From Calliopum simillimum (taxonomy: Eukaryota; Arthropoda; Insecta; Diptera; Lauxaniidae), in contig OX638371.1 in the NCBI GenBank assembly GCA_951812925.1, forward strand, positions 83,089,697-83,153,696: DNA of 64,000 bases. Direction: 5' to 3'. The notes beneath the pieces are model-generated. The model was not told the DNA's origin. It saw only the letters and a list, made by a program, of their open reading frames with translations, and ran no database searches. Shown here in pieces: positions 28,601 to 40,600 of the stretch. The translations under genes and the position numbers were made by a program. Within the stretch, counting starts at the first letter, position 1, and each line of letters opens with the position of its first letter.

Positions 28601-31600
28601 CCTTAACCTTGAGTACGCGATTGAAAGACATGATTTGTGTACGAGGAACGAAACGAACGAACATTGAGAGCTTCTCACTGACGCCTGCTATACAGCCAGT
28701 CTTTACGTTGGAGGTACACTTTTCCCACGCAAAACAAGCTACTTGAGTGTCTCTAGACAACATCAATGATAACGAAATTGACCACTTCTGCATTAGTAGT
28801 AAATGAAGAGGGAGTCTTGAGTAAAGAAGGCTGCTGACATAGGCTTCGATCACCATCTTCTCGTCGAAGTCATTCGACTAAATCTTGCCGCTATTAAACG
28901 CCCCAGTGAACAATCTGTGGCAAAAAAATTTGACAAGCTTAAGCAAAAGAACGACTATATCCGCAGGTCTTTCGTAGAAGAATCGATTGATAGATCGATT
29001 GTAATGGAAGCATTGAAGTGCCATCAAAATTCATAATTTCAGTCCAGGTCGTCTAGTAAATTTTGTTTACTTTCATGCAACAAAATATTTCTTACCACGT
29101 ATGGTGCATTCAGTCGTTGATAATCTTCATCTTCTGATGTATGATAGCTCGCTTCTTGCTATAAATAAATAATTTTTTATTTTGTTTTATAAATGTCGAA
29201 GAGCATTCCGTTTCATATCCCGTGAGTCACACATATTTAAACAAAAAATTTCAGAGAGAAAACCTTTACTGTTTAAAATTTTGTTACGAAAGATAGGCTC
29301 CAAGGATAGCGAACTAATTTAGGCGATTTAAGATATTACTTACCGGAGATTCCATACACGTTGGACTTCTTGCCGCAGAATTGAATGCTGGAGATATTTT
29401 TGTAGGGGCACATGGTGGACTACGTTTAGGCGATGAACCCTTGCGGTAAGAATAAGTAAAATTCAAAATTGGTGTTTGAGAAATAAAACAGCTTTGTTCA
29501 AAACAAAATACACATGTATTTTAGTCTGTGGCCCCACGCACATAAAAACTGATTCATGACCACACTGCTGAGACTGCGTGTATTTAATGTTCACGTCAAG
29601 TCGGACAAATTTTGAAAGTGGGCAAGTGTGGTGGTGGGGCTTTTACCGTTAAAACTATTAGTAAGACAGGGATTTTAGATTAGAAATAACTTTTTTACCT
29701 CGATTTTCATTTGAATCAAAAGTATTTAATATGTTAAAACTATAAAAAATTCTATCGGAAAAAAAATTTTGAGTCATTTGACGCGTCCGACACGCCAAAT
29801 TGGCTAAAGTTACTAAATAAAAAAATGTGTATCTATTATAAGGGATACGTTAACTTTAGTACTTCCGACAATAAAAGATCCCCCCTAGAATTGTCTTACA
29901 ATGTTACCAATTGATTTTGAATGTTTTTTCCAAACAATTCTGCGAAAATCCCCTAGAATTGTCTTACAATGTTACCAATTGATTTTGAATGTTTTTTCCA
30001 AACAATTCTGCGAAAATTGGCTATTTGGTAATACATCTTTTTATTTTGTAACTTTTTCATAATTGATATTTTCGCTATAAATGTGTAAAACTTACAACAT
30101 TAGCGCAATCCAGACTAACAGGTGTTGACACAGATCTTCTAGGTGATGTTTTTATACAAGGACCGGCTGCTGCTGCTGGTGGTACCGCAGATGTTGACAA
30201 AGAGGTCCTGGCACCCGGAGCGGGGCAGGGAACCCTTGATACTGTAATTCCAGCAGAATTTGGATCAGTTGGAATGCAGAAACAGTAACAATCAAACTCT
30301 TGGCCATCCTATAGAAAATGAAATTATGAAAATAAAAAAAAAATATAAAATCATACATTTAAACAAAAATATATTTTGCAACATAAATCATAAATATGTG
30401 TACATTACCCCTGGGTTTGTTACTTTTAAGAATTTCGTTTCCAATGTCGAAGGTTGTCCCGACTAAATTGATTAAAATAGTTAAGAAATAAAAACTAACT
30501 TTAAATTGAATTGAACTTACTGGGCCAAAGAAAGGAAGGTCTCGTAAATCTTCTCGATTCTGAAAAGAATAGAAAACTTATTAATACTGAAAAATGTATT
30601 GCCATGCATAATTTCTGGAGTACTCTTTTTAGATTTGTTAAAAATTTCAATAATTTTATATAAACCCTATGTTCTCGATACCACCGATCGTGAAATCCTG
30701 CAAATCTTCAGATTTTTTATTTATTTTTTCTTTCTATATCATAGAGATATTCTGCTTCAAAACACATGATGACACTCATGTAAGAATGACTAAAGTATTT
30801 TAATTTAAACTCACCACAATCCGGTGATGCAATGGTGGAGAGGTTTTCTAAAGTACATAGATTCCAAAATTGTTATTCAGTTATAAGTTGAATTATTTTA
30901 TTTTATTTAAAAAAAAAAGAAAGTCCATGGGGACTTTTATTAACGATTGTTACTTACCTGAGGTTGAGGACATGGTGTACTTGGTCTGGGTGGTGATCTG
31001 GGTGGTGAACACTTTCGATAGAGATGAAAGTAGAATTAAAATTAATGACTAAGATATACGCACAGAAGTATTTATATACTTAAAGCCTTCTTTATAATTA
31101 AATATTAATAGTTGGAAAACATCAATGCAAAAGGCTTAAGTTCATGGGGACTTTTATTAATGATTGTTACTTACCTGAGGTTGAGGACATGGTGTACTAG
31201 GTCTGGGTGGTGATCTGGGTGGTGATCTGGGTGGTGAACACTTTCGATAGAGAAGAAAGTAGAAATAAAATTAATGATTAAGATATACGCATCTAAATAT
31301 ATACTTAAAGCCTTCTTTATAACTAAATATTTATTTATTTATTTCAAATATGTAACTACATAAATATTATGAGGTAGAAAAAAATCAATGCAAAAGTGTT
31401 AAGTCCATGGGGACTTTTATTAACGATTGTTACTTACCTGCGGTTGAGGACATGGTGCACTTGGTCTGGGTGGTGAACACTTTCGATAGAGAAGAAAGTA
31501 GAAGTAAAATTAATGATTAAGATAAACGCATGTATATACTTATAGCCTTTTATATAATTAAATATAAAAAGTTGGAAAACATCAATGCAAAAGAGTTGAG

Positions 31601-34600
31601 TCCGTGGGGACTTTTATTAACGATTGTTACTTACGTCAGGTTGAGGCCATGGTACACTTGCTCCGGATGATGGACACTTTCGATAGAGAAGAAAGGAGAA
31701 TTAAAATTAATGAAGAACTAAATATAATGATTATGATATACTTATGTATATGGGGAATTACATACGTACACAGTAAAAATTTTAGTTTAATTTTAAAACC
31801 AAAAAATTATTTATATACAACAATGCCAAAAAAAGTTTTAATTTTAAACTATTTTGGAGTAAGTAAAGAAAGAGAGAGAGAGAAAAATTAAAAATAGTTT
31901 TAATTTTAAACTATAATTGAAAAAAAAAAAAAATAAAACTTCCATACTGAGATTCGAACCAAGGGTACAACATTTTATACCTACTTATGTAGATAAATTG
32001 CGAAGTCTTTAGCTCATTCGGCTATTAAGCTTATTGATGTACAATAGTTATGTGAAATTTGTAAATTAAATATTCTTCGTTGCCGGAAGCGGGTAAAAAT
32101 GTTCACCGACCCCTATTAATTTTTTTTTATGCCTCAAAAAACAACGTATGTACTTTGATTCTTTAGATCATATAAAAATAATTGGGACATAAAATTGACG
32201 TAATGAGTTAATTTTCACGCCAACCTCCCTTACAATATTTTAAAATGCTTATATGGGAAGTAGGTGTGAACATGGACCGATTAACCCCAATCAGACTACG
32301 ACCCTATTAATTATTTGTACCAAATTTTATGCAAGCAGACGGAAATATTTGCCATAGGGCCAGTCAGAGCTCTACAGAGCCCATAGGAACTCAACATAGA
32401 AACCAAAACAAACCTGGAACCACCTAAATAATTATATATATTTCAATCTAAATTTGGACTATCTGACATTAAAATTATTACTATATTTCAAATTTACTTA
32501 CATCATCCGCTGAGCCATCATCATTTGCTATAACATCAAGCTGTAAAATAAGTTTTCTTATAAGATGTATTTCACACTCGACAAATAGAAATTAAATTCA
32601 GGTATTGTAAATTTTGTAGGGTTGTTTTTTTTTTACAAAAAGCGCCATGAGGTTTATGAATAGCTACTAAGCAAATTTTTTTCCATAAATCTCGTAACGA
32701 TCTCAGAAAGGACTTTAGAGAATACGAGGCTTATGGGCAGTTTCATACTTGATGGTTCGTAGTTGAGAAATATCGATATGTTGAAAGAAAAATTTATTTC
32801 AGAAAAATTTTATTAAAATATTAGCTAACCTTAAATATTAGCAATTGGGTGATTCTAATCACGAAGGAAGGAGAAAACATTATTTTCGGCACAACATTTT
32901 TTTTCTGTGCATCTCAGTTCAGAAAACTAGTTGAAGTTCAGCTTTGGTCTTTTTTACTTTTCCAAAACATGCCGGTCGAATAAATAAGCTGCGCGAATTT
33001 TATGCCGTTTGGAAAAAAAAAGAGCTGAGGAGGCAGAGTACCTATGGAAATAATCTTATTAAGCGCTGTTTGTTAAAACCCAATTATTCTTTTCACTAAA
33101 AAACAAAAATAAGATAGTAAGTAGTCAGGAGACTGAGGCCAGGCGTTTGAGGTTTTTTTTTTCACTTTTCGGTCAATAAATTGTCTATACAACCCTAAAC
33201 GACGATATTATGGAATTCTAAATACAATACTATGCTATAGAGTAATAAAAATTTCCAACGAAATATATTTTTGACGAAATTAAATGCTAGGGATCTGAAG
33301 ATTTGACTGATTTCAATATCGATATGTTGATATTGATTGCACTTCTCGTTTTTAGTGCAAAGTGTACGTATGCACACTCAAAATTGAGTTTTAACTAAAA
33401 CCAAAACTATAATTTCTAAAGAAAAACATTCCAGGAGACTGAGGATTTGGAACTTCAAAGTACAAGATTGAGCTAACTTTCAGTGTCATACAAGAAACAA
33501 TTCAGATGATTAGTTTGGATCATAATAAAATATATTGTCAAAAAACATATAAAATAAGGTGTGCAGGAGAATATACGCTCGTGAATAGAATCACCCATAT
33601 AAGTTAGTACATATAATCGTGTTAGTTCTACAACTAGAGATCTATATTTTTCATGTTTGGAATTTGTATGGGATTTTGAAGTTTTTCTTTTTATAAAAAA
33701 CTGGATGGGGACTCCAGTTTTCAAACATTTACGGGCTATAACGATAGAAAAACGTAAAATTTTCAACTTTGTCATTAATTTAATAAATTTTGGAATGCTG
33801 TTAAACCTTTGAAATAAAAAAAAAAAAATTTCGTTAACCATTTTGATTTCTTACTTACTATGTATTGTTTTGCCGCATTATTGTCCTGTAAAAGATTTTT
33901 AATATAAAAATTAAATTGAAATTGTATTCAAATCAAATAAAAATATAGCATACATATCGATACGTCCAACGTTAAAGTTGGTAACTCGAAAATTGTAGTT
34001 TTTAGTGTGCTACAACTTTTTTTTTTTTTTTTGTATTTAAACCTATATAAAATAAATTTAGGTTGTAACTTCAAAAATAGCTTCCAGGCCTTCAAATTTC
34101 AAGCTAGAGGTACCAAAATTTGACACAAGATAGAACCAAATGTTCGGATTTCGAAAAACGCTGTCCCGTAAAAAGTTGGTAACTCAGGTGAAAGAGGTGA
34201 AGAGGTTGGATGTATCGATATTTTCTCTCTTGAAGAGAAAAGTACATATCTTGGAACACTCCCATCTTTCCGTAAAAGAATTAAGCCGACCAGTTTGAAT
34301 GAGACAATAATCGCGAAGATACAACTAATAGCGATTTTTTTTTATATTATAATTTTTTGAGATAAAATCGATTGCTTTGATTTTTTTTTACGGAAATCTT
34401 TTGAAAAGTGGATGAAAACATTCGTTTTTTTACAGAAATTTTTTGAAAAGTGGATGAAGTGTGGGAAATTTATCAAACATGGTTTCTACTTACTATGCAT
34501 TCTGGTTCTGGTGAAGCGTCCTGCAAATGACATTTTATATAAAGTTAATTATATTTATGTAGATATTGCTAAGCTTACGCAATGTTAAAAAAATTGCATA

Positions 34601-37600
34601 AACATATGTACATATGTATAAAAAGAATACGAGTAAAAAAAAGTATCGAATCAACAGCGAACACATCGGGAAGCAAGTGGCAGCCCTGTCTCTTAGTTTA
34701 AGAGAAAATAGTTTAATCGAAGAAGCTATCCCTCCCCAATGAATTACAAATTGTGACCGTTTTTTATAATCTCAGTGGAAATAAAACCAAATCCTTAATT
34801 CTCGGCACAAGCAAGGATTTACAAAGTCTCGTTTTCGGTGATTGTGAATTTTTTTATAGCGCACAAAACAGATTTTTCCAACGAAAATCTGCTCTACAAA
34901 ATAGGGGTTGCCATGAGGGCAGATTCTAGATTTAGTGAATGTACAAGTGAAGTGAAGTGTTCTGTTAATTTAGAAGGCAGTTATTTAGTAGATTCATTCA
35001 CTAAATCCAGAATAGAGCTGCCAAGCTTGTTTGATAAGCTTGAGACTTTTTTGCTGTAGTTAGTTGTTATCTATTAATAGACTTCTGTGAAAGTTTGAGC
35101 ACCCTGAGTCATTTGGTTTGCCTCTGATAGCCATTAAAAGCAGCCAACCTCAAATTAGTAATCAGTAATAACCTCTTCATTCGACTCAACTCTGTTGCTG
35201 AAACTGTACTGAAAGTTAAAATTTTAAATTTTAAAAAATTTCGAGCCTTTGCGGGTCAAAATCGGATGAAAAATTACAGCTCTATTCTGGATTTAGTGAA
35301 TGAACCTACTACACTACTAAATTTAGAATCTGCTTTCATTCAATAGGTCATAACTTTGGAGCAGATTTTCGTTGAATAGGTTTTTTTCACAGCTATATCC
35401 AGAGAGAGGGCAAGTACTATCGATACCACTTTATTAAGAGGTGCAGATTAAACAGACTAGTTTATAGATGCTGGAATAAGAAGGCGAAAGCCGTCAAAAC
35501 AAGAGGAGCTTTTCGATGGTTACAGGTAACCTCCCGATGCTATTACTCCTCGTTTTGATGCTCAAAAGTACAAAATAATTTAGTATTGACTGAATGCTAT
35601 TTCAATTCATAATATAACTCTAGGTCGTTTAGTAAATTTTGTTCACTTTTATGCCACAAAATATTGCTTACCTCGCATGGAGCATTCAAACGTTGATAAT
35701 CTTCATCTTCTGATGTATGATAACTTCTGTCTCCCTATAAAAAAATAATTATTTTAATTAGAAATTAATGAACTAGCAATTATTAAAAATCACACTAAAA
35801 ACATTTAATTATAGCTGAGTTAATTAACCAGAAAATAATGTGAATAGAAAAATTACTAACATAAATTTCGTCTATGACGTTCGTTATCAACTTGACAGTA
35901 AAAATTTTAGTTTAGATTTAATATAACAACGTATTTAACTAGAACAATGACTACAAAAGTGTTCCTTTTAAACTATTTTGGTACAAATTTCAAGCTAATG
36001 AATTTAATTCCAAAATAGTTTAAAATCAATACTAAAAGTAATCAAAAGTAAACTATCGTTTTTTAGTGTATGATAAAACCACGAATAAGTCGATCGTACG
36101 ATAATGGGCTTTCTTTTGTGGGGTAACAAAACCTCTACAAATGATATTTATATATGTATGTACATTAGACCGGTTCAATTTTGCATGAAGCAAAAAAAAT
36201 CATCCCGAACCCGATTCAAAAGTTAGATAGACTCTTAAAAATGATATCTGCATTATTTTTTTTCATACCGAGAAAAACCATTTTAGCACTTTTGATTCTA
36301 CTGAAGAGCAATTTTGGCTAAAAAAAACATGTTCTTTGGTCATAACTTTTTTTTCGTTACAAAATGGGTATCCAACGGTGCTTATGAAATAAAGATTAAG
36401 TTCTTACAAAAATTTTAGCGCTTAAGAATTATGAATTTTTTTTTTGTGGTATAGATAATTTTCGCGCCCCAAAATCGATTTTTTTACGTTTTTCAATTAC
36501 TCGGTCGAAAAAACAATCTGTTACTCAAAATTAATTACCTTTCGAACTGTTTTCAAAAACTGCATGTATCTAAATTGCTCGTTTTTTTCTTAATTCAATT
36601 ACGAACAAAATTAGCCTTTTTGGATCAAAAGACATCACAGTATGGCAGTCATTAACCACACATACATACTTAAAAGCATTGACAGAAGTTTATTTAACAA
36701 AAACTTCTGAAAGAACTCAAGTAAAGACAATAAAACCAAGAACAAAGTCACGGTAAACGGCTAGTAAAATATTTTTCTAACTAGATATCATACTCATGTA
36801 TTTCAAATGTACTTACTGAACCAGCTGAGTAATTTAATAGTTTTTTAACACTTCCACCTCGGGGCCCCTTTACCTAATCGGAATACCATAAGATATATCA
36901 TACTTTGTTCTTTTAGCAGAAGAAGTGGGTAACTAAGCCGATCTATTAATATATCTTTGCCTATAAGGAAGAACAGGTGTGGTTGAATTTCGAACACAAG
37001 AGAAAGCAATACATATCTTGTTTTATAGGCATATGGTACACTCTATTTCGTCTTGTGATAAGGTATCAACTTCAGCTGTTATTACGCATTGACACAGATA
37101 TTGAAATATGATCCAAAAAATAGACATATTTGGAGGTGTAAATTGCAAACTATCCAATCTTTTCTTGAAGAAAACGCAAGAAAACATGAAAAAATTTTTC
37201 ACCGTCAGAACTTAAAGAAAACGGAAGGAATTTTTTAAATCAGTCTGGCCGATAAATTGTAAATCTCGATTTGACGATAAAAAAATTTTCATATATTTAC
37301 TCGTGGATGTATAACGTCTCAATTACAATTGAAGTTTGAAAATATGTAACATATAATACATATTTTATATAGAATAACAAAAATATTTTATCAATCTTCA
37401 ATACTAATGAGTTTGCTCAGTTGTTTTTAAAAAGCAACATTCAATAGTTTACATTTAACCTCAAATTTATAAAAATCTTTCTGAGCTATTTTCTCAAAAT
37501 GAACGTTTTCTCAAACAGCAAAAACTTACTGGTCTAGTTTTCCTTCTATACCGCCTATTATACTTTCTCGAATCCTAAATAAAAAACATTATCAAAGATA

Positions 37601-40600
37601 TAAATAAAGTTAATTATTGTAAGTGCAAACTGTAGAAACAAAAAAAAAAACGTAATTTGAAACCTGAGTTATTGCGTCAATACTCACATCTATAAGTGAA
37701 GGATATTCACGATTTGGATCTTCATCTGGGGTGAAAACGGAGGGAACGGGAATACCCTAAAAATTATTTTGTGAAAAGTTTATAAAAAAAATCTCTTAGA
37801 GCATTATGATACAAAGGATTTTGTGAATGAGTCGTCTACACTAATCGGAATTATTACTTTGACGAAATCAATTTGTCACTATTGAAAGTTGCTTTGCTTA
37901 GACCTATGATCGGCATTCTATAGCACAATTGTGCACCTACGTAGGTCTCTCTTTCCTTTTCTTTCTTCTAACTATCTTCTCCCAAACATAAATTCTCACA
38001 CATTAATTTGCCGACGACTGGCTTAAACTGTCAAATAAAGGTGCGAAAATGATGCTCAAAAGAAAGACCGTATTTACAGCTATGCATATAAGACCGGTTT
38101 GATTTTGTATGCAGCAAAAAAAAAAAAAAAAACATCCCGAAATCGACTCAAAAGTTAGTTAATTTAAAATGCTATAAGAATCCGATAAAAAATTAATTTT
38201 TGATAAAATGGCGGAACTAAGAACAATAAATTGCATCGATCTAAAGTTCCATGACCATAAATTGTAAAAAAAAATTTTTCCGCAAAACTAATAATGAGAG
38301 GTCCCCATACTGAGCATTGAGGACAGCTCTGTGAATTTTTATAAAAATCTGAGAACCCAACTGCAAATTTCGAAAAATTTAAGTTGGCAAGCGTCATGTA
38401 ATGAATGCGAACTTGTTTCATAATTTTTTTCTAGGTCGTTTATTTAGTTTTTTTCACTTTAATGCAACAAAATATTTCTTACCTCGCATGGAGCATTTAA
38501 TCGTTGATAATCTTCATCTCCTGATGTATGATAGCTCTTGTCTCCCTTTAAATAAATAATTTTTACTTCAAGATAAGTGAACTAGCAAAGATTGAGTATC
38601 ACATTTAAAGCATTTAATTACAGCCGAGTTAATCGAAGAGTGGCCGTACCAAAGGGCCTAAGTTCACGAGGCAAAAGTAGTGTCATAATATGAATCGGGT
38701 GACAATTAGTTAGAAATGATTAAAATTGTTTTCTATTTTCCGGATGGTGCAGAATTGATGGCATTATGATGAAAAAATTATACAGGTGAAATAACTGATT
38801 ATTATGGCACTTGATATGTATGACATTACTTTTGCCTCGTGATGGTACTTTGGCCCTTTGGTTCGGCCACTCCTCAATTAATCAGAAAATAATGTGAAAA
38901 GTCTAAGACGTTCGTTACCAACTGGATGGTACGAATTTTAAAATAAAAGCATGCAAGTTAATATTAGTTATACCTAAGTATTTTGTTTCGTGTCCCGTAG
39001 CATTATCACAGTTTTACAACCCAACAGAAAATTTAGATGCGCATCTAAAGAGTTGATTTTGGTGCACATATTTTCTGCGCTATAGGTGGGCAATAGTCAG
39101 CTTTATTTTTTGTTTGTTTTTTTTTTTTTAAATATTTTTTATTGTCATCCAAAAAGTATCCAAAGAGCATTTCTGGTAGCGAAAACGAAGCGCATCTAAA
39201 TAGTATTTCTGGTAACGAGAACGTAGCGTTTTCGGTACGTTTTTACACACAAAACAAAATAAGTCAATAAATCGGCTTCGTAAGAGCGCAATGATCTAGC
39301 ATTGGTCTAACGACTGGCACAGCTTGAGAGTTGCACCAACCTAGACGTCCTCGGTTCAAATCCTTTCCAGACCAAACACAAAGTTTTTCAACTTGAAATT
39401 TTTCAATTATAATTAATTTATTAAAATAAAAATAATTTTAATTACAACAAAAATAGTCTGATGAGTCGTTTTGGGGAAAGGTGTAAAACTTCAATTAAAA
39501 ATTAATTTTTAAATATATTTTTTGTCATCCAAAAAGCATCCAAAGAGTACTTCTGAATGCGAGAGCGATGCGCATCCAAAGAGCATTTCTGGTAGCGAGA
39601 GAGATGCGCTTCACTGCTGCTTTAGAGCGCTTCAGAAGCGCTACTTATGCGCTCCATTCCCCATTGGGAACATATCCCTTTAGCTTAAATGTATTGTACA
39701 TAAACATGTAAGAGTATTTTCATGCACCTGTATATAAATATTCATACCCGAGGGGAAAAATTTCAAGCGATTCTTAACCAAGCACTTTAAAAACGCTAGT
39801 CCCCATAGATATTTAGAAGAACTTATACAATGATTTTTCGTTAGGCTGCAGTAAGCACTCAAATATCAACTTGGGTTCGAACCCCAGCAACGGTAGTTTT
39901 TTTTATGAGGATCCATTAAAATGCATTTTAGTGGACCCGTCAATGGCAGTCATTAACCACACATACTTACATACTTAAAAGCATTCACAGAAGTTTATTT
40001 TACAAAAAGGCATTGCTTTACATTGTTTTATTTTTGAAAGAACTCAAGTGTGTTAAGACATAAAAACCGTGTATAAAGCCGCGGTAAACGGCTAGTAATA
40101 TTTATTTCTAACTAGATATCATTCTCATGTATTTCAAATGTACTTACTGAACCAGATGAGTAGTCCAATAGTTTTCGAACACCTCCAGTGACGGGACTTT
40201 TTCTCTATTCGGAATATAATAAGATATATCATACTTTGTTCTTTTAAAAATATATCTCTGCCCGTAAGGAAGAACAGCTGAAGTTGATTTTCGAACACAA
40301 GGGAAAGCAATACAAATCTTGTTTTATAAGCATATGGCTCACTCCATTTCGTCTTGTGATAAGAGATTTACTTCAGCTGTTATTACGTATTGACACAGAC
40401 ATTGAAATGTGTTCTAAATTAAAGATATATGTACTATATTGGGTGGCATTAATTGCAAACTATCCAATCTTTTCTTGAAGAAAACGCGAGAAAACATAAG
40501 AAAAAATTTTCGCCGTCAGAATTTAAAAAAAAAAAAATCGCGATGAAGAAAATAGTGGTGATCTCAGATCTGAAGGAATTTTTTAAATCGGTATGGCCGA

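Larger units (their letters stand above)
30930..31700 (-). repeat. Tandem exon-intron units (SPPR exons)
   Basis: Four tandem units of about 200-260 bp, each comprising one micro-exon plus intron ('ggacttttattaacgattgt' and 'aatgcaaaag'). Exon starts at 31676, 31479, 31240 and 31011. Confidence 0.8.

Noticed and set aside
33473..33841. 122-codon minus-strand ORF inside a gene B intron
   Set aside because: Hydrophobic, A/T-driven composition, no splice logic and repeat-like DNA; no domain seen.
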